Part shown: positions 8,810 to 18,369 of the stretch, one piece after another
Layout of the letters: each line of letters opens with the position of its first letter
Position numbering within the stretch: position 1 is the stretch's first letter
Assembly (NCBI GenBank): GCA_965153355.1
Contig: OZ231127.1
Location: 40,114,001 to 40,178,000, forward strand
Origin: Flaccisagitta enflata
Lineage: Eukaryota > Chaetognatha > Sagittoidea > Aphragmophora
Direction: 5' to 3'
DNA length: 64,000 nt
The notes under the pieces: generated by a model
Seen by the model: the letters and a program-made list of their open reading frames with translations, nothing else
Databases searched by the model: none
What the model was told of the DNA's origin: nothing
Made by a program: the position numbers and the translations under genes

Positions 8810-10238
8810 ATCGGGAAAAAAGTCGAAGTCAGTCTTCGACTTTTTGACATATTCGAGAGAAACAGGGTTTTCATTTTCTTATTAGAAAGTTGGGGAACTC
8901 ATTAGGGCGATTGAGGCCTCTAATGAAATTTATAGGGTAAGTGAATTTGATTATTCTCTTTCATTTGGCACCAAGCAGAATTCTCTACGACAAATATTTT
9001 TCGCGCTATGATTTTTTAAAGATTTATTTACGAAAAATAAAAATTGATTTTTTTTCAATTTTTTTTTATTTTATGTAGGATCAATAAAAAAGTGTATCCA
9101 TATTTGTTTGAACATGCAAATACAAGAAAACATGTTTATGAGCATAGCTGCTCCTCTGTGAGGGTGTTTTTTAGTATTCCAGCTCATCTAGCTCATTTAG
9201 CCCAGTCTTTTTTTTGTTATTTTAAATGCAATAAATAAAAAAAATGATTGGATTTATTTCTGAGCATGCAAATACAGAAAGCATGTCCTTAAGCATAGCT
9301 GGTCATCTGTGTAAGTGATTTGGAGTATTTCAGCTCATTTAGCTCATTTAGCTCACGCTTTTTTTTCTTTTATATTCAGTTTTTATCGGGAAAAAAGTCG
9401 AAGTCAGTCTTCAACTTTTTGACATATTCGAGAGAAACAGGGTTTTCATTTTCTTATGGGAAAGTTGGGGAACTCCTTAGGGCGATTGGTCCCTCAAATG
9501 AAATTGATAGGGTAAGTAAATTTGATAATTCTCTTTCATTTGGCGCTAAGCAGAAGTCTCTGGGACAAATATTTTTTGCGTTATGAATTTTTAAAGATTT
9601 ATTTACGAAAAATTCAAATTGAATTTTTTTCGATTTTTTATGATTTTGTGTAGGATCAATAAAGGAGTGTATCTAAGTTTGGTTAAGCATGCAAATACAA
9701 AAAAACATGTTCATGAGCATAGCTGCTCATATGTGAGGGTGATTTTGAGCATTTTAGCTCATTTAGCTCACTTAGCTCAGTTTTTTTTTCTTCTGATTTC
9801 AAATGCAATAAATAAGCAAATATATTGATAGATGTTTAAGCAAGCAATTATAAGAAAGCATGTCAGTGAGCAGAGCTGCTCATCTGTGAGGGTGTTTTTA
9901 AATATTCTAGCTCATTTAGCTCATTAAGCTTGCTCTTTTTTTCTGATTTCAAAACCGATAAATAAATAAATGTTTTGATTTAAGCATGCAAATACAAGAA
10001 AGCATCTCAGTAAGCATAGCTGGTTGCGTAGTCGAGTGATTTTGAATATTTTTGCTCATCTAGCTCATTTGGCTCAGTCCTATTTTTCTCTGATTTTCAG
10101 TGCAACCACTATATACAATTGCTCTTAATTTGATCTAACAAATAAAAAGTTGCAATGACTGAAAATAAAAGCTTGGTGAAAAGTGAACAACGCTTACGAC
10201 TTTTTTCCTCACGGCGACAGCCGCCATTACTGGTAAAT
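8810..10238 (+). repeat. Satellite-like repeat S1, blocks 2 and 3
   Basis: Two head-to-tail copies of the S1 unit, starting ATCGGGAAAAAAGTCGAAGT at 8810 and about 9385. Each opens with the hairpin GTCGAAG-TCAGT-CTTCGAC (or a one-base variant). Block 3 carries three sub-repeats and ends with the same CCTCACGGCGACAGCCGCCA as block 1. No gene. Confidence 0.8.
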
Positions 10239-10730
10239 TCTGGGAAGGGAAATTTCTTACAGTAATTTCAAGGATAGTTGTGATGGGTCCGGATTAAACA
10301 CCATTGAGAGCTCCAAAGGCTCCAAAAACTCTTAGTGTGGAGTAGTAATGTTGTCCAACTTTCACATGGTAAATAAATCATCTGCATCTTTAGCACACAT
10401 GCAACAGGAAAATGGCCCAGAATGAATTTTACTGGCATAAGAATCTATGGCCAAGATAAAGCGGATTTGATTCTAAACGATATCTCTAAATGCCATATAT
10501 TAGTTAGCTCAGATACTACAAGATAAAGCAGCATGCGGCGCATCTTGCCATCGCAACCATGTTGTTATCAAAATTCTATGAGCAGCCAGCAAAGCATTTG
10601 CTAGACAATAAAGCTTTAACTCGATATTGTTGGCCTGCTTTATCTTATAATGTCCAGTAGCTGCGACGGCGTCTAATCCAGTGAGGGATTTGCGCCGATC
10701 TCCCTTCTCCCTCTCCATCTCGATCTGCTG
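10239..10730. other. Gene-free stretch
   Basis: AT-balanced unique-looking sequence with no convincing exon. An open minus-strand frame here runs through the adjacent CT tract and is not supported. Confidence 0.4.
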
Positions 10731-10757
10731 ATCTCTCTCTCTTTCTCTCTCTCTTTT

Positions 10758-10793
<36 letters not shown>
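10731..10793. repeat. (CT)n microsatellite
   Basis: CTCT run with one T-run interruption. Confidence 0.9.
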
Positions 10794-10796
<3 letters not shown>

Positions 10797-10837
10797 CGGT
10801 TGTCGGTTGGTCAGTTGGTAGGTTTGGTCCCCTTTTT

Positions 10838-10985
10838 TGGCAGCGGCCCCGAAGATGGACCTGGAGTGACTCATGTTGCTATGTGGGAAATTTCTCCTCT
10901 TCTTCTGCTGAGGCACCTGCCTCCCCACAGCCTCAAGGCCCATATCTCAGTCTGGAGGCCCATATCCCAGCCTCAAGCCTCACCG
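10838..10985 (+). mobile_element. F-family foldback element, copy 2 (5' fragment)
   Basis: TTTTTTGGCAGCGGCCCCGA, TTCTCCTCTTCTTCTGC and four units like AGTCTGGAGGCCCATATCCC. Only the left arm and the start of the minisatellite remain. A CATCGCCAT microsatellite (10985-11075) follows. Confidence 0.65.
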
Positions 10986-11124
10986 TCATTGTCATCATCG
11001 CCGTCATCGACATCATCGCCATCATCGCCATCGTCGCCATCATTGCTATCATTGCCATTATCGCTACCATTGCCTCCATCAGCCACTATCAGCCACCATC
11101 GCCTCTCAAGTTTAGAAACTAATA

Positions 11125-11420
11125 CAGCTGATTGGGGCATCCAATGAAATTGATAGGGTAAGTAAATTAGATAATTCTCTTTCACTTGGCGCCAAGCAGA
11201 ATGCTCTACCACAAATATTTTTTGCGTAATGAATTTTTAAAGATTAATGTATGAAAAATAAAAATCAATTTTTTTCAATTTTTTATGATTTTAAGTAGGA
11301 TAAAAAAAAAATGTATTTATGCTAGTTTGAGCATGCAAATACAAAAAAACATATCTATGAGAATAGCTGCTCATCTGTGTTTTTGAGCATTTTATCTCAT
11401 TTAGCTCATTCAGCTCATTT
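11125..11420 (+). repeat. Satellite-like repeat S1, block 4 (partial)
   Basis: Carries GGGTAAGTAAATTAGATAAT, the GCCAAGCAGAATGCTCTACC segment and one AGCATGCAAATAC sub-repeat, then is cut by an H element. Confidence 0.75.
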
Positions 11421-11912
11421 TTAGTCGCGTGCACGCGACTCTACAACCCGCTCCGTCGGTCGGTCGGTCTGTCGGTCGGTCGGTCCGTAACACTTTGCTT
11501 TTTTGCGTCTTTCTGGGTCGTCTGGAGTTATTTTGAGTCATTTTTTTTGTTGTTTTTTGGAATTATTGGTTGCTTTTAGTCATTTTTGGTCATTTTTGGT
11601 CATTTTGGTCACTTTGGTCATTTTGGTCATTTTGGTCAATTTTGGTCAATTTTGGTCAGTTTTGATCAATTTTGATCAATTTTGATCAATTTTGATCATT
11701 TGTGGTCATTTTTGGTCATTTTTGGTCATTTTTAATATTTTTTAGTTTATTTCGGCTATTTTATTATTTTTGGTCATTTACTATTTTCATTATTTTAATA
11801 TTTATTACTTTGGTTATTTTTGATCATTTTGATCATTTTTGGTCATTTTGTCATTGTTGGTCATTTTTGGTCATTTTTGGTCATTTTTGGTCATTTTTGG
11901 TCATTTTTGGTC
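11418..11912 (+). repeat. H-family element, copy 10, with expanded TTTTGGTCA array
   Basis: Hairpin AGTCGCG-TGCA-CGCGACT (11423-11440), CTCTACAACCCGCTCCGTCG, then (11577-11912) a long degenerate array of TTTTGGTCA units. The H copy at 42953 also runs into GGTCATTTT-like sequence, so the array may belong to a subfamily. Confidence 0.6.
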
Positions 11913-12159
11913 ATACATCTCTGTAAATGCGAAACATATCCGCCTCTACCCATTTGAGAAAAAAAATCATAAACATGCACGTCACACTCACACCCACCCA
12001 CCCACACACTCCCATCACCCACCGTCCACACCCACTCACCCACACCCACTCACCCGCACGTCTACGCACATACAATAACGCCCGCCAACATCCGTACCCC
12101 CCCCCCAAACACCCCATTACAATCTCTCAAAAAAAAACCAAAAAAATAAAAATAAAAAG

Positions 12160-12332
12160 ATGCGTGTGGTTTTTGTTAGTCGTGGGTGCTACTGCGTTGT
12201 TGGCTTTTGTCACCCACAATCGCCTTTTGTACTTCTTTTCATGGCCGGTTTCCGTGTCACTCGTCTATGACGCGGATTCCCTAGCCATGGGCAAAACCAG
12301 TTTTCCTTCCGTCACTATCTGTAATCAAAACG
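12160..12332 (+). CDS. DEG/ENaC (amiloride-sensitive Na+ channel) exon, N-terminal TM1
   Basis: The open frame reads CVWFLLVVGATALLAFVTHN then a segment with WPVSVSLVYDADSL and FPSVTICNQN, ending at the strong donor AACG|GTAAGCC. A hydrophobic helix, a short linker and an FP-x-VTICN motif are the hallmark of the first transmembrane segment and post-TM1 region of DEG/ENaC/ASIC channels (established family signature). The acceptor AAAAAG|A at 12159 is weak because the upstream tract is A-rich, so the left edge is uncertain. I find no exon for the cysteine-rich ectodomain or TM2 in the window. The downstream 2.3 kb is repeat-rich and then enters the BEL element, so the gene is either interrupted, very long-introned, or a fragment. 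Confidence 0.75.
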
Positions 12333-13700
12333 GTAAGCCAACTTACTGGCAGAGGTTAGTCTTTGTCATTTCTTGTATGCGGTTGGGCGAATAAAGTGAA
12401 TCTTTTGCTTAGAATATCTCGAGGGGGTCAATTGTTCCAGTTCAAATATGATTTTATAATTATTGAAAGAGATGTGAATCATGTGATACTATTCTTACCA
12501 TTAACGCATTGTCTTTATTTCGTTACTTTAACAATTTCACTGAAAATAAATAAATCGCTGTTCGGAATGCGCAACCATTTCATTTCGTTTTCCTTTAATA
12601 CGGTTACACCCCGCAATAACGGATCCAGGAATCATTGTAGTCCATTTACAATGAATTTAAACAGTTGTATTTTTACATAGGCTGTTTTTAAATTCTCTGT
12701 AAAGTTACGTAAATCAGTAAATCCGTTTTTTTTTATTGGCCTTTCACATCTGCCTTTGACATCCGTGATCCGTTAAAGCGAGGTTCCACTGTATTTGTTT
12801 CATATTCAATCTCCCGTTTTCATTTCATTTCCCTTTTCTTCTCTTTTTCTCATCTATGGCATTTTTCCTAGTTTCACCCTTTCCTCCTTGCTTGCTTTGA
12901 AAACTCAATCTACGTTTCATATCCTTATCTACATTATCGCCGGTGTAATTATTTTTTCGTATCCTTTTACGACTTCAAGCTCTGCTTTTCATTCCTGTGT
13001 TATTCGTTTATCTCGTATGCTAGCGGTTCTAAGCGTAAGAAACTCGCTGATACCCGTTGCTCTAGAACCATCTTCCCCGTCCTTTTCCGCGTTTCTGTAG
13101 TATTCCATCATTCCTCTTTCTAATTCTGAGGCCTCTGCTCTTATCATTCTGCCTTAATCTTTTCTTTTCCTCCTCCTCTATCCCATTACCTCCCTGACAA
13201 CCTTAATTTTCTTCCCTCAGAATTTTCTCCTCTGTCGAACAAACCTTATTGTTCTTTTTACCCCATTTTCATTTTAGGATTTTCTCATTATCCAAAAACT
13301 CACACAAAAGTTTTCCCTGCACTTCGCCATTTTCTCTTGTTCCGCCTCTCTCCTCTCCCTCCCCCCCAACCTTCCCATCACCCACCCTGAAAAGTCCACT
13401 GGACCCATTTGTCTCCTTTTCGCTCAGATCCATAGGTCATTCGCTTTCCACCATAATGAATGATAAAGTCCCAATCAGGGTGGCAGAAATAGGGGAACAC
13501 CGGGAACGTCGTTCCTTGGACCTATAGATCAAGAGTCAGAATCATAGATTTGAGGGAGGAAAAAAGGGAGAAAAAAGAAAAGAAAAAGAGAAAGGAAGAA
13601 AGAAAGAAAGAAAGAAAAAAAAATGAAAGAAATGTTGTTTCGTCTCTTGTTTCTGAGGCTAAATCATCTGATTTTAACTTTTGAATTCAATTTTATGGAA
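12333..13700. other. Gene-free, pyrimidine-rich stretch
   Basis: Would be the intron after the DEG/ENaC exon. T/C-rich with many weak open frames and a purine tract at 13555-13625. No exon is recognisable. Confidence 0.45.
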
Positions 13701-13714
13701 ATGACAGGGTTCTC

Positions 13715-14640
13715 CTTTTTGTCCGCGTCGGAATATCATTCCGACATGAACTATCATTCAAAGCAGGTAGGTGTAGTCATCATTGTCATTATCGTTATTT
13801 ATTGCAGATTTTAAAATATGGATAACTTTTTTATGCTGCTTTGACCATTGGTTCATATTTGGTGGGAAGTTGTGCCAGGGTAGGCAGCATCCTATCCAGT
13901 CTTATGATGACACATCAAACCAACCCAACCAGCCCAACCAGCCTACCGGCCTAAAAGTGAAAAACGTGCTGACTTTGGCATTTTTCAGCCAATTTAGTTG
14001 AATTTGGTATGGAGTCTCTAAATGGAAGGACTCAACATATGTATATGATTTATATGCATTTTAGCATGCTAACCAGCCAAACCGACCTACCAACCAAGCC
14101 AACCATTTAAAGTGAAAAACTTCATAACTTTGTCATTTTCAACTAATTTGGTTGAAACTTGGTATGGGGTCTCTAAATGGAAGAACTCAACATATGCGCA
14201 CTATTTCTCTTGTCAAACCAGCCTACCACCTAACCAGCCTACCAGCCAAAAAGTGAAAAATGTGTATATCTTTGGGGTTTTTCAACCAATTTGGTTGAAA
14301 TTTGGTATGGAATCTCTAAATGGAAGGACTCAGCACATGTATGGGATTTATTTGTGTTGAGCATATCTGACCAAGCCAACCTCTTACCCAACCCAACACG
14401 GCCTAAACGTAAAAAACATATAAATTGCACATTTTCAGCAAAATTGGCTGGAAACTTGGTATGGAGTCTCTAAATGGAAGAACTCAACATATGCACACTA
14501 TTTATCCAAACCAGCCTGCCACCCAACCATCCTACTAGCCCCTACTAGCCTAAAGTGAAAAACGTGCATAACTTTTTGTCTGTTTTCAACGGATTTGCAT
14601 GAAACTTTGTATGGCGGCTCTAAATATAAAGACTTATAGT
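13715..14640 (+). repeat. Tandem repeat S2, locus 1 (about 150-bp period)
   Basis: Opens with the hairpin-like GTCGGAATATCATTCCGAC. Then about five units contain CCTACCGGCCTAAAAGTGAA, GAAACTTGGTATGGAGTCTC and AAATGGAAGGACTCAACATA. The same array with the same leader occurs at 55930. Confidence 0.8.
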
Positions 14641-14662
14641 TTTAGTGAACTTACAGTGAAGG

Positions 14663-15206
14663 CGTTTAACGTCTGATTTCTTATCAAGCTCCTGATGCGT
14701 AATCGCAAGAACTGACTCCATTGTCGAGCTGCGCTATTGATTTGGAACGTACACCCGCTTAGAACGAATTGTTGAGATGAGCGGTCTAGTCGTCCGAGAA
14801 ATCAGTCTATTCGTGGAATCCTGACGGACAGAGAAAAAGGAAAAAGGTTAAGACAAGCTCTGTACATCAATGAAGGATGCTTCTGTAAAATGCGCCCAAA
14901 AATGGTAAAAAGGTCAAGGACACACGGATTTTGTCGAACGGTTTCCAATCTAGGCGCAGGACAGGGAAGTCGGGGAAAAAGCATCAAAATCGAGTCTCTT
15001 AATTGATATCGTGAAGTCGAATGTCAGTAAGAGAGTCAGGGAAGCTACTTTTACTTAACCTAGAAATAAATAACACAATGAATCAAAGCATCACGAGATT
15101 TGAAATTATTTGGCAGCAATGAAACAATGATAAACTGAATCGTCGCGTCGTGGGAATTTGCCAGAGGGGTCGAAGTCTATTCTCCTCTAAGCGGTTGAGG
15201 AGATAC
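14663..15206 (-). repeat. BEL left (3') LTR, outer part
   Basis: Starts CGTTTAACGTCTGATTTC and matches 33367-33906 with scattered substitutions. It is interrupted after GAGGAGATAC by the YR retroposon and resumes at 22199. Confidence 0.85.
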
Positions 15207-15249
15207 TATTCACACTTCAATTTCAGATTTCCGTAAGTGCCCATTTTAC
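15203..15249 (+). repeat. Split direct repeat A1
   Basis: ATACTATTCACACTTCAATT ... GTGCCCATTTTAC, identical to A2 at 21791-21837. It marks the left end of the YR retroposon. Confidence 0.85.
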
Positions 15250-15560
15250 TTGCGCGCGTTTGCACTTTTTACGGCGATTGAAATCACCTACTTCTACTAT
15301 GAACATTAGCAACGAGAAGACGTCGCCTTCTCGTGCATTCAGATAAAGTGAAATATGGACAATATGGACGATATGGACAATTGTTAATAGGGAAGTATAA
15401 AATTGAAATTCAAAGGAGGACGATTGTGGAATTTTTCATATAATTGAATTTGGTGTTCCCCCGCTTGGGGGGTTTAATTTAATCCTGTTTTTTCTCTCTC
15501 TCTCTTTTAGCTTTTAGTTTTAAAGATTAAAGTTTTTCGGGACTCAAGTGACTGGTTGCC
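15250..15560 (+). promoter_or_regulatory. 5' leader of the YR retroposon
   Basis: Non-coding sequence between A1 and gag. It includes ATGGACAATATGGACGATAT repeats and a CT-rich run (15490-15510) about 50 bp before the gag ATG. A promoter is expected here but no TATA box is clear. Confidence 0.4.
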
Positions 15561-16838
15561 ATGTCGGTTGATATCAAGGCGCCTAACGATTTGCGCCAAG
15601 CCATCGTCGCCCTCCCTGATCATCAAGACCCTTACGGGAAGGATTGTCCGGTGGAGCGCGATCTGCAGTCAATCTTCTTTCATTATGGCGTTCGAAAGCA
15701 GGATGTGGAGGTTGTGATTGCGGAAGGTTTCACGACCATCCAGGCGTGCCAGTACGTGAATCCTGATGGCGATGCTGACGCCAAGCTGACCTTTGACGAG
15801 TATGTTAAAAAGAAGATTTCTCCTGGCTTCTGGGTTCAACCGATGAAGAAGGCAATTCGTCGCGCTCTTCTTCCCGATCCCTTTGCTTCCATCGTCGCTC
15901 CTCCTCCGCTTCCGTCGTCGAAACGTCAGCGACCTGACGACGTCGCCGCCGACGCTTCTTCCAAGAAAAGCAAAATATCTTCCAAATCTTCTTCAAAGAA
16001 CGTCAACGCGAACGAATCTACTTCTTCAAAGAACGTCGACGCGAACGAATCTGCCTCCTCCGACGAAGATCGAGACGACGAAGATGGAGACGACGCTGAC
16101 AACAGCGGCAAAAGCGCCGCCTCCAGCGCCGTTTCCGTTCCAAGCATCGACATGCTCGAGATGCCTTGCATTCCCGGGTCTTCATCCAAGACAAAGGATC
16201 TCAACGCTCTTTTCGCTTCCGTCGCGGACGAGGTCAGTTACGCCGCAAATATTGCTTTATTGACTGAGAGGCATATTTGTAAAGAGACAGCCGTTCAAGT
16301 GAATTGTTTTTTCTTTTAGAAAATTCGGAAGTGTCGGACGGCGCTTCTCCTGACATGCAAAGCCCATATGAAGATAGATGATGTGCCTCCGTACTCCATC
16401 ATTTTGTTCCAGTACAGAGAATTGCTGTCGACCGTCATTTTGGCTGCCCAGCAGCCTGAACAGAAGCAGTTGGAGCAGTTATTAGCCCTGAAGGGGATGT
16501 TGGATGGAGTGTACAATGTAGTAGAAAACCATGCCATCAACAAGGGCCGTGGCTTGGCTAACATGGTTTATTCGGAGATCAGCGGTCAAGGAGGTCTTAA
16601 GATGATGCAACGGCTCGTTGCACAGAGCCTACAGTTGTTGGCCTTGGACGCCCGACCGGCAGAGAAGGGGTCCTCCTTCTCTGGCGGCGGGGGCCGTCGG
16701 GGGCCACGCAATTTTCGTGGTGGGCATAAGAGCGCTTTGGGAAGTAAGAGAGACATGTCAAAGATTCAATGTCATGAATGTGGTCAATTTGGCCACATGA
16801 AAGTTGCTTGTCCTTTGCTGAAAGCCAAGACTGCGTAA
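15561..16838 (+). CDS. gag: YR retroposon gag (two exons, CCHC zinc knuckle)
   Basis: Exon 1 is 15561-16232 and exon 2 is 16320-16838, joined in phase 0 by removing 16233-16319 (donor GAG|GTCAGT, acceptor TTTTCTTTTAG). Without splicing the frame hits TAG exactly at the acceptor. The N-terminal half is globular. The middle is Ser/Asp/Glu-rich with an imperfect duplication of SSKNVNANEST. The second exon is helical with a Gly/Arg patch (GGGGRRGPRNFRGG) and ends in one knuckle, C-x2-C-x4-H-x4-C (CHECGQFGHMKVAC), typical of nucleocapsid RNA binding. The stop TAA lies inside a good donor (GC|GTAAGT), so an alternative splice toward pol is possible. Confidence 0.8.
16233..16319 (+). other. Intron inside the retroposon gag
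   Basis: 87 nt, GT...AG, with a pyrimidine-rich 3' end. Removing it keeps the frame and restores continuity into the knuckle-bearing exon. Introns are known in DIRS-order elements, unlike most retrotransposons. Confidence 0.7.
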
Positions 16839-17416
16839 GTTTGCTTTTATCCATTTCCTTTTATTTTTTCTTTGGGCACAGTTTCGGCCCTCATCTCACT
16901 CGTTTTTAGTCTAGAATTTTCGTTTTTTAAACATTTTAATAAAGAAAAGAATAACTTCTGTGTTTGTCAATTTAAATATTTCTGCCAGGTTTAATCTTTG
17001 ATGTCCTTTTTCTTGCCCTGAATTGCCCCAAAAGACTCCTGATTCGGAGCGTGGCTCCTTGTATACGACGCTGATAGCAAGGGGGGTTGCAGTTGACGCG
17101 GCGCTCACTGGCCCCACAAGGAGGAGGATTGACGGTGTTGATACGCGGTGCTCCTAGGATACTTTGGTAGGTGTTGCTGGCGGAAAGACTTTCTAGGCCT
17201 AGGCTTTTAAGTTTTTATGTATAATTGTGTAATTGTATAATCTTTACCTTTCTCTAGAGTTCAATGCTCCGCCCAACGCAGCCAAGGTCCTGGTCCGTCC
17301 CTCCCTCCTGCTTCATGGAATATGAAGCTTGAAAAATGGATAGGTTTTTAAAGGGGTAGGATGGTTCTCAAAGCAGACGCAAAGTTTTTAAAGAGTAGGT
17401 CCCCTTGTTCTTACAG
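16839..17416 (+). other. gag-pol spacer of the YR retroposon
   Basis: About 580 bp with no long frame. A TTTTTTCTTTGGGCACAG acceptor-like site lies near 16881, and the acceptor TTGTTCTTACAG at 17405-17416 sits directly before the pol frame. This suggests pol is translated from a spliced mRNA. Confidence 0.5.
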
Positions 17417-18361
17417 GACTTCACCATATACCTTCGTCGTCGTGCCGCTCGTCCGCCCCTCATCATCGAGGGATTTGATCCCGCATCGGTCGTCGTCGAC
17501 ACGTCGCCCTCAACATGGGTCAACTTGGAGGGCAATCTAGCCTCTCCGCCCCCCCTGAACAGGCTTCCCCATCCCGACGATGTCCTTTCTGGCCGTGCCA
17601 GGCCGTCCTTTGATGGCCTTCGTCTGCGTAATCCGAACACCTTTCGGTGTGGCAATCTGCATCAGTACGCAAATACATGGGACTCTCTTATGACCGGTGT
17701 GGAGGGCTACGAGACTGTCCGCCCGTGGATCCACAAGGGGGTTCACATTCCCGACTTTTTCCAGCATTACTCGGGGACTTTCAACGGACGGACACTTGAC
17801 TCCGACATCCCTCCCCCCATGTACTTCCAGAATGACAGCATATGCCACGAGTTCAAAGATTTTATATCAAACACGATTTTGAAGCGTTTGGAAGAGGGGA
17901 GTATGCGTTATCTTGGGCGGGTTGGGGTAGATCCTCCCCCTAAAGTTGTCAATGCCCTTTCTGTAGAGAGAACCAAGCCTCGACTGATTTTGTCCATGAG
18001 ATGCGTGAATCTTTTTTGCAAAGATACGCCCTTCAGACTGACGCCCTTCAGACTGACGCCTCTGACGGACATAGTGCGACACATCCCCGATCAGTCCTTT
18101 TTCACGGGTTTATTTTTCACGGGTTTAGATGATACTCAGGGATACAAGCATCTCTCGATTACGGAGGAGTCTATTCCTTATTGCGGTTTTGAATTTTCTG
18201 GCCATTGGTTTGCCGACACGACCTTGCCCTTTGGCTGGAAAAATTCAGCCTACTGTTATTTTACCACGGGAGAAGTTCTGTCTAAATGGTTAAGGTCACG
18301 CGGAATTTACTCAGAATTATGGATCGATGACCGTTTTTTGGGTCTTGCCCCTCCCTTGTAA
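17417..18361 (+). CDS. pol: YR retroposon reverse transcriptase (N-terminal and palm, frameshifted)
   Basis: The frame opens at an acceptor (TTCTTACAG|GAC) and ends at TAA 18359-18361. It contains TKPRLILSMRCVN, the motif A region GLDDTQGYKHLSI, LPFGWKNSAYCYF, and motif C as LWIDD, with W where Y or F is usual. The catalytic Asp residues are present. The match is to DIRS/Ngaro-type RT. Two exact 15-bp tandem duplications (18026-18055 and 18098-18127) repeat TPFRL and FFTGL. The frame is lost just after motif C; the remaining RT continues in another frame from 18370, so a one-base-type frameshift breaks pol here. Confidence 0.85.
   Translation, partial: DFTIYLRRRAARPPLIIEGFDPASVVVDTSPSTWVNLEGNLASPPPLNRLPHPDDVLSGRARPSFDGLRLRNPNTFRCGNLHQYANTWDSLMTGVEGYETVRPWIHKGVHIPDFFQHYSGTFNGRTLDSDIPPPMYFQNDSICHEFKDFISNTILKRLEEGSMRYLGRVGVDPPPKVVNALSVERTKPRLILSMRCVNLFCKDTPFRLTPFRLTPLTDIVRHIPDQSFFTGLFFTGLDDTQGYKHLSITEESIPYCGFEFSGHWFADTTLPFGWKNSAYCYFTTGEVLSKWLRSRGIYSELWIDDRFLGLAPPL
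18026..18055 (+). repeat. 15-bp tandem duplication 1 in pol
   Basis: ACGCCCTTCAGACTG twice, perfect, in frame. Confidence 0.95.
18098..18127 (+). repeat. 15-bp tandem duplication 2 in pol
   Basis: TTTTTCACGGGTTTA twice, perfect, in frame, next to RT motif A. Confidence 0.95.
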
Positions 18362-18369
18362 ATTTTTAG

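Noticed and set aside
11927-12394. 155-residue single frame containing the DEG/ENaC segment
   Set aside because: The upstream part is CACCCA microsatellite and the downstream part reads through a clear GTAAGC donor; only 12160-12332 is kept.
18358-18369. 12-nt GT-AG intron (GTAAATTTTTAG) at the RT frame break
   Set aside because: Far below any known spliceosomal intron size, and removing it does not restore the frame.
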